This document shows positions 33,072 through 40,967 of a stretch of DNA of 64,000 nucleotides, one piece after another. Position 1 is the stretch's first letter, and each line of letters starts with the position of its first letter. Below the pieces are notes generated by a model. It saw only the letters and a program-made list of their open reading frames with translations, made no database searches and was not told the origin of the DNA. The DNA comes from Pseudoduganella dura (lineage in GTDB: Bacteria > Pseudomonadota > Gammaproteobacteria > Burkholderiales > Burkholderiaceae_D), in assembly GCF_009727155.1 (NCBI RefSeq), contig NZ_WNWM01000002.1, positions 868,001 to 932,000 of the forward strand, in the 5' to 3' direction. The translations under genes and the position numbers were made by a program.

Positions 33072-34445
33072 TCAGATGCGGTTGGCCCTGGCGATCCTGC
33101 CCAGCACCGCGAGACTCGGCTTGGCTGTGCGCTTCATCGTCTTGCGGTCCACGTCGATCAGGCCGAAGCGCGGACCGTAGCCGAAGATCCATTCGAAATT
33201 GTCCAGCAGCGACCAGTGGACGTAGCCGCGCACGTCGATGCCGTCCTTCAGCACATTGGCCACGCCGGCGACCGCCGTGTTGATGTACGCCACGCGCTGG
33301 CTGTCGTCGTCGGTGGACGTGCCGTTTTCCGTGACGTACAGCGGCACCTTCACGTGCTGCGCCGTGTAGCGCAGCGTCGCTTCCAGCGCCTGCGGGTAGT
33401 ACTCCATGTGGGCCGACGTCATCACCGCATCCTTCGGCGGCGGCAGCACGCCTTCCGGCCCGACCAGCTCGCGCGTATAGGTCTGCACGCCGAAGAAATC
33501 GCCGTGCTCGGAAATCGCCTTGAACCATGGCTCGTAGGCGATGGCGCGCTTGCGGTCGCGCATGGCCGGGTCGCCGACGGCCTGGTCGTCCGCGATCGCG
33601 ATCGAGAAGCCGACCGGCAGTTGCGGCCGTGCGGCCTTGATGGCCTGGTAGGCCGCGGCATGGCCTTGCAGCAGGCCGGCCTGGATCTTGTCGAGATCGC
33701 CGAACAGCCAGGCGGAGAACTTGTCGGAGCCGGATGCGCGCGCGGCGCTGGCCAGCATGCCCTTCATGCGCGGGTTGTCGGCCATGCCGGACAGCGGGCC
33801 GGGAATGCCGAACAGCAGCCGCGGCAGGTTCGGCTCGTTGAACGTGGTGGCGTAGTCGATCAGGTGGCCCAGGTGGCGCGCGACCTTGTCGCAGTAGCGC
33901 GCGAACAGCCCGGCGGCGCCTTCCGCTTCCCAGCCACCCCGCGCGGCGAACCAGCGCGGGTTGACGAAGTGGTTGAAGCTGACCATCGTGCGCACGCCGC
34001 GCTTGCGGCACGCTTCCAGCACGTCGCGGTAATGCTCCAGCGCGGCAATCGAGAACAGGCCCTCCACCGGCTCCACGCGCGCCCATTCGATCGAGAAGCG
34101 GAACGTGTTCAGGCCCGCCTGCGCCAGCATGCCGATATCCTGGTCGAACAGCCGGTAATGGTCGACGCCGGCGCCGGATGGCTCCTTGAACTCCGTCGGC
34201 TGCACGTTTTCCAGCAGCCACGCATCGCTGTTGACGTTGTCGCCCTCGGCCTGGTGGCCGGCGATCGCCGCGCCCCACAGGAAGCCTTTCGGGAACGCAC
34301 CTTTTGCCTTGGTCGCGGCGGAGGTGGCGGCGGCGGCGGCGCCGGGCAGCATCGCGGCGCCGGCCAGGGCCGTGCCGAGACCCAGCAGGGTGCGGCGGCG
34401 CGGGCTGTCCGGGATGTTGTCGTCGTTCTTGAACTGTTCGGTCAT
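33072..34445 (-). CDS. GH1 beta-glucosidase-like enzyme, Tat-exported
   Basis: 457 aa; ATG 34445 follows GGAGAC. A twin-arginine signal is visible ('RRRTLLGLGTALAGAAM', residues about 16-40), so the folded enzyme should reach the periplasm. The (beta/alpha)8 GH1 fold has the acid/base Glu in 'YATTFNEPNLPR' (about 204) and the nucleophile Glu in 'LYVTENGTSTDDDS' (about 376); 'FLWGAAIAGHQAEGDN' is the family start. It precedes the GH106 gene by 14 bases. Together the two would strip rhamnose, then glucose, from a glycoside. Confidence 0.9.
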   Translation of the reverse strand: MTEQFKNDDNIPDSPRRRTLLGLGTALAGAAMLPGAAAAATSAATKAKGAFPKGFLWGAAIAGHQAEGDNVNSDAWLLENVQPTEFKEPSGAGVDHYRLFDQDIGMLAQAGLNTFRFSIEWARVEPVEGLFSIAALEHYRDVLEACRKRGVRTMVSFNHFVNPRWFAARGGWEAEGAAGLFARYCDKVARHLGHLIDYATTFNEPNLPRLLFGIPGPLSGMADNPRMKGMLASAARASGSDKFSAWLFGDLDKIQAGLLQGHAAAYQAIKAARPQLPVGFSIAIADDQAVGDPAMRDRKRAIAYEPWFKAISEHGDFFGVQTYTRELVGPEGVLPPPKDAVMTSAHMEYYPQALEATLRYTAQHVKVPLYVTENGTSTDDDSQRVAYINTAVAGVANVLKDGIDVRGYVHWSLLDNFEWIFGYGPRFGLIDVDRKTMKRTAKPSLAVLGRIARANRI

Positions 34446-34535
34446 GCTTGTCTCCGTTATCGGTTGTCGTGCTTTTCCAGCATATGTCCAGATGCTGCTC
34501 TTGCGGCTCTTGTTGCAGCCGCTTATTTCAGCCGC

Positions 34536-36122
34536 TTATTTCAACTTGTACGTCAGCGCCGCCACCAGCGCGAACAGGCTTGCACCGTCGCCGGCCACGC
34601 CGTACACGTAGTGATCCGGGCGCACCACCGCGGCGCGCACGCCGTGCCGCGCCAGCCAGCCGGCCACCACGCCATCGAGCTCGCCCGTCTGCATGCGGTG
34701 CGGGCCGCTGGTGAAACTTTCTTCTCCTGCCGGCAGCGAAACGAGCATGCCGAGGCCCGCCGCCGCCGGCAGCAGCCCGGCCGGCAGCTGGTCAATCGGA
34801 AGGTCGGTGACGACGCGCCAGCCGGTGCCGGCGATATCGTCGAGCAGCGCGGCGCCGGCCGGGCCTTGCACGCGCGGCTGCGGGAACAGCTTGCCGGTGC
34901 CGGCATTGGCGTTTTCCCCATCCAGCAGGCCCGTGGACAGCGGCGGGATGATGTCCTGGCGCGCCTGGGTCCTGACCTGGCCGCCGGCCGCGTCGAGCAG
35001 CGCGGCGTCCCGTGCCCGAGCCTTCGCCACGTCGCGCTCGCAGATCACGCCGCCGATTTCCTTGATGCGCGTGGTCAGCTGGCGCACGTGCTCGCGGCGC
35101 TCGGCCGCGTAGGTATCCAACAGCGCCTCGCCCGCTTCGGCACCGGCTTCTCCTCCGAGAACGGCGCGCAGCTTCCACGCCAGGTTGGCCACGTCGCGCA
35201 CGCCCTGGCACATGCCCTGCCCCAGGAACGGCGGCTGCTGGTGCGCCGCATCGCCGGCGATGAATGCGCGCCCGCGCCGCCACTCCTTCGCCACCAGCGC
35301 GTGGAAGCGGTAGCTGGCCTGGCGCCACAGCGTGGCGTCGTCGCGGCCGATCCACCGTTGCAGCACGCTCCACGCGCCCTCTTCCGTCGCCATGTGGGCC
35401 GGGTCCTCGCCCGGCAGCAGCGAGATTTCCCAGCGGCGGTGGTTGCCCGGCCCGATCACGTAGGTGCACGGCCGGGCCGGTTCGCAGAACTGCACGCTGG
35501 TCGCCGGCAGTTTCGCCAGGCCGCGCTCGTTGACCTGCACATCCACCACCAGCCAGGGTTCGTCGAACTGCAGGTCTTCCAGCGCGATGCCGAGCGCCTC
35601 GCGTACCGCGCTGGAAGCACCGTCGCAGCCGATCGCGTAGCGGGCCCGCACCTTGCTGCGCGCCCCGTCGCCATCTTCCAGGAACAGCGTGACGGTGTCG
35701 TCATCCTGTTCCAGGCCGGTAAAACGCAGGCCCAGCTTCACATCGACCGTGGGCAGCGCCCGCACGTGCCGGCGCAATGCCGCTTCCACCGGCGGCTGGG
35801 TGAACACCATCGATGGCGTATGGCCCAGCGGGTACGGCGGTTCCACCGTGGCGAGCCGCTTGATCAGCTGGCCGTCCACACCGTAGTACTCGGATGGCGT
35901 GAACGGTTCGCAGAACGGCGCGATGGCATCGGCCAGCCCGAGGTTCTGGAACACCCGCATGATTTCATGGTCCAGCGCGATGGCGCGCGGCTTCGGGTAG
36001 ACCTCGTCCGTGCGGTCGATCACCAGCGTGCGCAGGCCGGCCTGGCCCAGCAGCGCGGCAGCCACCGCGCCGGAGGGCCCGAAGCCGACGATCGCCACGT
36101 CGTATTCGGAATGGATTGTCAT
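34536..36122 (-). CDS. FAD-dependent aromatic-ring monooxygenase, MhpA/FdeE-like
   Basis: 528 aa; ATG 36122 overlaps the stop of the upstream gene as ATGA. Rossmann motif 'VAIVGFGPSGAVAAALLGQAG' at residues 9-29, the second FAD/NAD(P) region 'RYAIGCDGASSAVREALG' near 160, and 'FIAGDAAHQQPPFLGQGMC' near 280 define the class A flavoprotein hydroxylases of the 3-(3-hydroxyphenyl)propionate / PheA branch. The C-terminal thioredoxin-like domain is present. The enzyme uses NAD(P)H and oxygen to hydroxylate a phenolic ring, preparing it for extradiol cleavage by the VOC enzyme two genes upstream. In Herbaspirillum, FdeE does this on naringenin. Confidence 0.92.
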   Translation of the reverse strand: MTIHSEYDVAIVGFGPSGAVAAALLGQAGLRTLVIDRTDEVYPKPRAIALDHEIMRVFQNLGLADAIAPFCEPFTPSEYYGVDGQLIKRLATVEPPYPLGHTPSMVFTQPPVEAALRRHVRALPTVDVKLGLRFTGLEQDDDTVTLFLEDGDGARSKVRARYAIGCDGASSAVREALGIALEDLQFDEPWLVVDVQVNERGLAKLPATSVQFCEPARPCTYVIGPGNHRRWEISLLPGEDPAHMATEEGAWSVLQRWIGRDDATLWRQASYRFHALVAKEWRRGRAFIAGDAAHQQPPFLGQGMCQGVRDVANLAWKLRAVLGGEAGAEAGEALLDTYAAERREHVRQLTTRIKEIGGVICERDVAKARARDAALLDAAGGQVRTQARQDIIPPLSTGLLDGENANAGTGKLFPQPRVQGPAGAALLDDIAGTGWRVVTDLPIDQLPAGLLPAAAGLGMLVSLPAGEESFTSGPHRMQTGELDGVVAGWLARHGVRAAVVRPDHYVYGVAGDGASLFALVAALTYKLK

Positions 36123-36985
36123 GCTTCGTCGCGGATCGTGTTGACCAGCAGGCCCACGCCTTCGATCTCGACTTCGATCGTGTCGCCATCCTTCATCCAC
36201 ACCGGCGGCACGCGGGACTGGCCCACGCCGGCCGGCGTGCCCATCGCGATCACGTCGCCCGGTTCCAGCGTCACGCATTCGGACAGCAGGGCAATGGTTT
36301 CGGCCACGTCCCAGATCATGTCCTTCGTGTTGGCATCCTGCATGACCTGGCCGTTCAGGCGCGACTGGATGCGCAGGCCGGCACCGCCCGGCGGCAGCTC
36401 GTCGGCGGAAACCAGCACAGGGCCGAACGCGCCGGTGCGGTCGAAGTTCTTGCCGATGGTCCATTGCGGCGTGCGTTTCTGGTAATCGCGCACGGAGATG
36501 TCGTTGAAGGCGGCGTAGCCGAACACGTAATCGAGCGCGTCTTCCTTGCTGACATGGCGGCCGCGCTTGCCGATGACGACAGCCAGTTCCGCCTCGTAGT
36601 CCAGTTTTTCGGACACGCGCGGGCGTTCGGCGGCTTCGCCATGCGCCAGCAGCGACGTGGTCGAGCGCAGGAAGAACCACGGATAGACTGGCTTGTCGCG
36701 GCCGCTTTCGGCGGCGTGGTCGTAGTAGTTCAGGCCCAGGCACACGGTCTTGCCCGGCTCCGGTACCACCGGCGCCAGCGTCGCACCGGCCAGCGCCAGG
36801 CGGTCGGCCGGGCCGGCCAGTTCGATGGCGCGGCGCGCCGCGGCCAGCAGGTCGATCCCGGATTGCAGCGCCTTGCGCGCGTCAAACGGCACGTCGGGCA
36901 CCAGGCGGTTCAGGTCGATGATGCTGTCGCCGTCGACGACGGCCAGGCGGGCTTCGTGATTGTTGCTGTAGCTGACGAATTTCAT
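36119..36985 (-). CDS. fumarylacetoacetate hydrolase family protein
   Basis: 288 aa; ATG 36985 after AGGAG. 'KTVCLGLNYYDHAAESG' (about residue 75) and the metal-binding 'DYEAELAVVIGKRGRHVS' (about 130) are FAH-domain signatures, with 'GTPAGVGQSRVPPVWMKDGD' near the C-terminus. FAH-family enzymes hydrate or hydrolyse ring-cleavage products such as acylpyruvates and 2-oxo-dienoates using a divalent metal. Placed between the monooxygenase (overlapping) and the dioxygenase gene (24 bases), it should act right after ring opening in the same pathway. Confidence 0.92.
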   Translation of the reverse strand: MKFVSYSNNHEARLAVVDGDSIIDLNRLVPDVPFDARKALQSGIDLLAAARRAIELAGPADRLALAGATLAPVVPEPGKTVCLGLNYYDHAAESGRDKPVYPWFFLRSTTSLLAHGEAAERPRVSEKLDYEAELAVVIGKRGRHVSKEDALDYVFGYAAFNDISVRDYQKRTPQWTIGKNFDRTGAFGPVLVSADELPPGGAGLRIQSRLNGQVMQDANTKDMIWDVAETIALLSECVTLEPGDVIAMGTPAGVGQSRVPPVWMKDGDTIEVEIEGVGLLVNTIRDEA

Positions 36986-37009
36986 GGGTTCTCCTGTTGC
37001 TTGGCTAGG

Positions 37010-37927
37010 TTATGCGGTGATATCGGTAAAACGGATTTTTTTCTGCGCCGCCTTGATGCGGTCCGACGGCGGCTTCGACACGCCCCACTGGTCGAACCGG
37101 CCCGGCGGCCAGGTCCAGTCGGCCGGCGCGCCGACCCGATAGCTGTCGTCGACCTGCTGCACGTCGGCCGTGTATTCGATGACGAAATCGTCCGGCCCCA
37201 CGAAGTACGCGAAGACGTTGTTGCCGGGGCCGTGGCGGCCCACGCCCCACTCGATCGGCCAGCCGGCATCGCTCATGCGGCCGGCGCCGCGCATCACCGC
37301 GTCCAGGTCCGGCATCACGAAGGCGATGTGGTTCAGCGTGTTCGCATCGGCATCGGCCAGCGCGATGCTGTGGTGGTCGCTATTGCAACGCATGAAGGCC
37401 ATGATTCGGGTTCGGTCGGACAGGCGGAAGCCCAGCGCTTCCTCGAAGAAGCGTTGCGCCACGGCCACGTCGGCGCTGTTGAAGACGGCGTGCGTGATTC
37501 GTACGGGTGCGTCAGGCACGGGAGCGTCGCGCCGCGCATCCGTCACGGCATGGCGTTCGTCGCCGTGCACGAAGCGCAGGATGCGGCCTTGCGGATCGGC
37601 GATGACGACGGCATTGCCGCCGCCCGGCTCGTCGAGCGGCGCCGGGCCGGAGAGCAGCGCGCCGCCCGCTGCCGGCGTGCGGGCGGCGATCGTGTCCAGG
37701 TCGGCCGCCGTGGCCACGCTGAAGGTCAGGTTGCGCACGTCCGGCTGCGCGCCGCGGTGCAGCGACAGGATGTGGTGGAAGCTGCCGGTGCCGCGCAGGT
37801 AGGCGGCATCGGCCGTGCGTGCCACGGTTTCAAGGTGCCAGGTGCCGGTATAGAACCGCTCCGCCGCGTCGAGGTCGGTGACGCCGATCGCGATGCTGCG
37901 CAACTGGCCGGCTGGTGAGGAAGACAT
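37010..37927 (-). CDS. VOC-fold extradiol dioxygenase-like enzyme
   Basis: 305 aa; ATG 37927 has AAGGAG before it. Two vicinal-oxygen-chelate modules are seen: residues about 8-125 ('AIGVTDLDAAERFYT') and about 145-265 ('ITHAVFNSADVAVAQRFFEEALGFRL'). Putative iron ligands in the second module are His in 'RITHAVF', His in 'NTLNHIAFVMPD' and Glu in 'DDFVIEYTADV'. This is the catechol 2,3-dioxygenase layout. It lies between the FAH gene and an amidohydrolase in one run. It would cleave the ring hydroxylated by the flavin monooxygenase. Confidence 0.88.
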   Translation of the reverse strand: MSSSPAGQLRSIAIGVTDLDAAERFYTGTWHLETVARTADAAYLRGTGSFHHILSLHRGAQPDVRNLTFSVATAADLDTIAARTPAAGGALLSGPAPLDEPGGGNAVVIADPQGRILRFVHGDERHAVTDARRDAPVPDAPVRITHAVFNSADVAVAQRFFEEALGFRLSDRTRIMAFMRCNSDHHSIALADADANTLNHIAFVMPDLDAVMRGAGRMSDAGWPIEWGVGRHGPGNNVFAYFVGPDDFVIEYTADVQQVDDSYRVGAPADWTWPPGRFDQWGVSKPPSDRIKAAQKKIRFTDITA

Positions 37928-37938
37928 GCGGATACTCC

Positions 37939-39024
37939 TTATGGATTCGAACTGGGCGCGATATCGGGCGCAATATCTTGCGTAATACCGGGTGCAATAT
38001 CGAGCGCAAGAAAGCGCGCCGCGTTGCCGGTGACAAGTTTTTCGCGCGTGGACGGATCGGCCACGGCAGCCTCGATGCTGGCCACCGGCCGCGGATCGTG
38101 GAACGCGAACGGATAATCGGTGCCGATCATCAGCGCATCGGCGCCGAAGCGCTGCAGCAGCACGTTCAGCGTGGGGGAATCGAACACCAGCGTGTCGTAG
38201 AACAGGCGGCGCGCCTGCTCGGACGGGCTGGTGGGCATGGTGTCGGCCAGGGCCGGGAACACCTTGCGGGCCTGCTCCAGCCGCGGCAGCAGCATCGCCA
38301 GCGTGCCGCCGCCGTGGCTGAACGCGATGCGCAGGCCGGGGTGGCGCTCGATCAGGTTCGATGTCAGCACCGAAGCCGCCGCCAGCCCCACCTCGGAGGG
38401 ATAACCCAGCGCCTGCAGCAGGTTCGACGGGCCGATCAGGCGGTCGGTGCCGGCAGGCTTCAGCGCATGGACGAACACCGCCACGCCCTTTTCTTCGCAT
38501 GCGGCGAAGAACGGCGCGAACTCGGGCGCACCGGGCGGGCGGCCGTTGATGTTGCTGCCGATTTCGATGGCGCGAAAGCCCAGCTGGCCGGTGAGGTACT
38601 CCAGTTCGGCCAGCGCCAGGTCCATGTCCTGCAGCGGCACCGCGCCCATGCCGACGAGGCGCCCGCCGGACAGCTCGACGGCGGCCGCGACCTGGTCGTT
38701 CACGTAGCGCAGCAGCTGCGCCGCGGCGGCTGGCGCCATCCAGTAGGACAGCAGTTCCGGCATCGGCGACAGCGCCTGGCGCGACAGACCCATCTCGTCC
38801 ATGTCGGCGATGCGGCGGCTCGGGCTCCAGGCTTTTTCCGACACGGTGCGGTACACCTTCCCCGAGATCATCACGTGGCGGTGGCAGGCATGGGCCGGCG
38901 CCATCGACGGCCAGTCGGCCGGCAGCGCACTGCCCAGGTAGTGCGGAAAGTCGTGCGGGATGAAGTGCGCGTGCACGTCGATGCCGCAGGTGCAGCCCTG
39001 GGACTGACGAGCACCGCGCATCAT
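37939..39024 (-). CDS. ACMSD-like amidohydrolase / decarboxylase
   Basis: 361 aa; ATG 39024 overlaps the stop of the DUF336 gene. Metal ligands typical of the 2-amino-3-carboxymuconate-semialdehyde decarboxylase group: HxH in 'GIDVHAHFIPHDF' (about residue 18), His in 'VAVFVHALKP', His in 'RIAFSHGGGTLA', and Asp in 'MIGTDYPFAF'. Such enzymes decarboxylate or hydrolyse acidic intermediates in aromatic degradation. The C-terminus carries a repeated 'DIAPGITQDIAPDIAP' coded by a 12-base tandem repeat. Part of the long operon. Confidence 0.9.
   Translation of the reverse strand: MMRGARQSQGCTCGIDVHAHFIPHDFPHYLGSALPADWPSMAPAHACHRHVMISGKVYRTVSEKAWSPSRRIADMDEMGLSRQALSPMPELLSYWMAPAAAAQLLRYVNDQVAAAVELSGGRLVGMGAVPLQDMDLALAELEYLTGQLGFRAIEIGSNINGRPPGAPEFAPFFAACEEKGVAVFVHALKPAGTDRLIGPSNLLQALGYPSEVGLAAASVLTSNLIERHPGLRIAFSHGGGTLAMLLPRLEQARKVFPALADTMPTSPSEQARRLFYDTLVFDSPTLNVLLQRFGADALMIGTDYPFAFHDPRPVASIEAAVADPSTREKLVTGNAARFLALDIAPGITQDIAPDIAPSSNP
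37956..38003. repeat. four degenerate 12-base tandem units at the 3' end of the ACMSD-like gene
   Basis: GCGCGATATCGG, GCGCAATATCTT, GCGTAATACCGG and GTGCAATATCGA run head to tail and encode the repeated I-(A/T)-(P/Q)-D type tetrapeptide at the enzyme's C-terminus. The expansion adds a flexible tail beyond the catalytic domain and is probably slippage. Confidence 0.65.
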
Positions 39025-39446
39025 GCCGTCGCCAGTCCCGCGGCGGCGGCACCGGCGGCGCAGATCGCCTCGTCGTCCTCGCCCTTGCCGCCGCTGGCGC
39101 CCACGGCGCCGATGACGATGCCGTCACGCAGCACGGGCACCGAGCCGGCCTGGGGAATGAACTTGCCCTGGCCGGTCGCCGCCAGCGCGTTGAAGAAGGC
39201 GGGATTGCCCTGCGCGCGCCCGTGCAGCACGCTGCCGGCCGCACCCATGCCGGCGGCCGCCCAGGCCTTGCCGAGCGCGATATCGGCACGCAGCATGCTG
39301 GCGCCATCCTCGCGCTGCAGCGCGACGGGATGGCCGGCCGCATCGAGCACCACCACCGCCACCGGCGGCATGTTGCGGCTGCGCGCATCGGCCAGCGCGG
39401 CATGCAGGATTGCGTTGGCCTCGGCCAGGGTCAGGGGGTGGTTCAT
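39021..39446 (-). CDS. DUF336 / GlcG-HbpS-like protein
   Basis: 141 aa without signal peptide. The family marks are 'LDAAGHPVALQREDGASMLRAD' and 'GSVPVLRDGIVIGAVGASGG'. Proteins of this fold (GlcG, HbpS, PduO C-terminal domain) bind haem, cobalamin or small aromatics; many occur in aromatic catabolic operons with unknown function. ATG 39446 follows GGAG. It overlaps the ACMSD-like gene by four bases. In this cluster it may carry or isomerise a pathway intermediate. Confidence 0.9.
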   Translation of the reverse strand: MNHPLTLAEANAILHAALADARSRNMPPVAVVVLDAAGHPVALQREDGASMLRADIALGKAWAAAGMGAAGSVLHGRAQGNPAFFNALAATGQGKFIPQAGSVPVLRDGIVIGAVGASGGKGEDDEAICAAGAAAAGLATA

Positions 39447-39515
39447 GATTACTCCAGTAAAAAATTAATCGACTACGCGAATCGGATACGTGCAACGGCC
39501 TGCCGCAAACGGCAC

Positions 39516-40676
39516 CTAAACGGCTGCCGCAGCAGGTGCGCCGGCCTTGCGGGCCACCAGCGCGAAGCACAGCGTGGCGCACGCGCCGACGGCGATGGCC
39601 AGCGCGGCCAGCCCGCCGAAGCCGGCGTGCATGACGACCGTGCCGGCCAGCGCCGGGCCGATCGCCGAGCCGGTCATCATCATGGCCGGCGTGGCGGCCA
39701 GCGCGCGGCCGCTCGGGTCGAGCCGGGCGATCAGGCCGAACAGGAACGTGTGCATGAAGATCAGCACGGCCGGGTAGACGCAGCCCGCCACCGCGTACTG
39801 CGGATAGCCGGTGGAAAGGCAAACCATGACGGCCAGCGCGGCCTGCAGCGGCGCCGCCACCAGCGCCACGCGCACCGGATTCAGGCGCTTGTCCAGGAAG
39901 CCGGCAACGGCAGCGGGCAGCAGGTTCACCAGGCCGACCACCAGCAACAGCTGATTCACGGCGTCCTGGCCGAAGCCGCGCATGATGCCGATCCGGTCCA
40001 GCATGCTGAAGACCAGCGCCTGGTTCAGCGCCATCGCGGTGACGCCGAAGATGGCGCACCACGCCGCGCGGGACAGCCGGCCATGCGACACCTGCTCGCG
40101 CCCTGCCGTGGCAATGTCCGGGAAGGCCAGCGCGGCCACGGCCGCCACGGCCATCAGGCCGGCCAGAACCTTGAACAACATCGCGCCGCCGTGCGCGGCA
40201 ATCGCCGGCGGCACCGCGCCATAGAACACCACCGCGCCCACGCCCAGCGCGGTACCGGCCAGCGCGAACATCCGGTGCGGGTTGGCGCTGCGGCCGATGG
40301 TGCCGTGCGTGACCGACAGCGCGGTACCGGCGGCGAGGCCGGCCACCGCGTGCAGCAGCACCAGGATGCCGAATTGCGTTGTGAATCCGGCACAGAGGAA
40401 TGCCAGCGCGGCGATGCCGTAACCGCCGACGACACAGGCCGTGCGGGGCAGCCTGCCGAAGCGTGGCGCGGCGACGAGGCTGGCGACGACGGCGCCGGCC
40501 AGGAACGCGGTCACGGTGATGCCTGCCTGTTCGAGGCCGAACCCGTAGTGTTGTACCAGTGCGCCGACCCACACGGGCAGCGCGACCAGGTCGACCATGC
40601 CGACGAAATGGCACAGCATCAGGATGCCGCGGCCGCGCCAGGTCTCCGGCACGCCCCCTTGGACGAGGTTCTGCAT
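39516..40676 (-). CDS. MFS transporter, first gene of the aromatic-glycoside operon
   Basis: 386 aa, 12 predicted helices, short loops. ATG 40676 follows GGAGAC. 'VAAPRFGRLPRTACVVGGYG' corresponds to the conserved loop 2-3 motif, degenerate here. The sequence belongs to no transporter subgroup that I recognise with certainty. As first gene of the ten-gene run and divergent from the TonB receptor gene, it is the natural candidate for moving the deglycosylated aromatic aglycone, or a sugar, across the inner membrane. Confidence 0.85.
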   Translation of the reverse strand: MQNLVQGGVPETWRGRGILMLCHFVGMVDLVALPVWVGALVQHYGFGLEQAGITVTAFLAGAVVASLVAAPRFGRLPRTACVVGGYGIAALAFLCAGFTTQFGILVLLHAVAGLAAGTALSVTHGTIGRSANPHRMFALAGTALGVGAVVFYGAVPPAIAAHGGAMLFKVLAGLMAVAAVAALAFPDIATAGREQVSHGRLSRAAWCAIFGVTAMALNQALVFSMLDRIGIMRGFGQDAVNQLLLVVGLVNLLPAAVAGFLDKRLNPVRVALVAAPLQAALAVMVCLSTGYPQYAVAGCVYPAVLIFMHTFLFGLIARLDPSGRALAATPAMMMTGSAIGPALAGTVVMHAGFGGLAALAIAVGACATLCFALVARKAGAPAAAAV

Positions 40677-40754
40677 GGTTGTCTCCGTATTGTTTTGTGT
40701 ATTTGTAACGGCAACGATAGCAGCGGCCCCGGCGAAACCGAACGCCGGAGTTTC

Positions 40755-40767
40755 GATACGACGTATC
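40755..40767. promoter_or_regulatory. perfect 13-base palindrome GATACGACGTATC, candidate operator
   Basis: Arms GATACG and CGTATC around a single A lie in the 291-base divergent region between the MFS operon (starts 40676) and the TonB receptor (starts 40968). Two direct copies of GTATCAGGATT (40763-40773, overlapping the palindrome, and 40821-40831) stand 58 bases apart. Together they look like binding sites for a LysR-type activator controlling both directions. Not proven. Confidence 0.45.
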
Positions 40768-40861
40768 AGGATTCTCGATCGTTCGGGGGGCCAGCCATCA
40801 CTTCCGGCCGGCGATAGCTGGTATCAGGATTTACGGCTTCTGGCGGCCGAAACGCCGAACC

Positions 40862-40867
40862 TATACT
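40862..40867 (+). promoter_or_regulatory. candidate -10 box TATACT for the TonB receptor gene
   Basis: TATACT about 100 bases before the receptor ATG; no good -35 sequence stands 17-18 bases upstream, as expected for an activator-dependent promoter. The second GTATCAGGATT copy ends 31 bases before it, a suitable place for an activator to bind. Confidence 0.35.
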
Positions 40868-40967
40868 CGGCTTCAATCGACCGGGGCTGGCCGGCCCCGG
40901 GTCCGGGACAGCAACAGCGTCGCAGATAGCTAGCCGGCACAGATCCGGCACATACCCAGGAGACAAG

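Noticed and set aside
33063..36485. Long plus-strand frame over the GH1 and monooxygenase genes
   Set aside because: Antisense shadow with no ribosome site and no recognisable domain.
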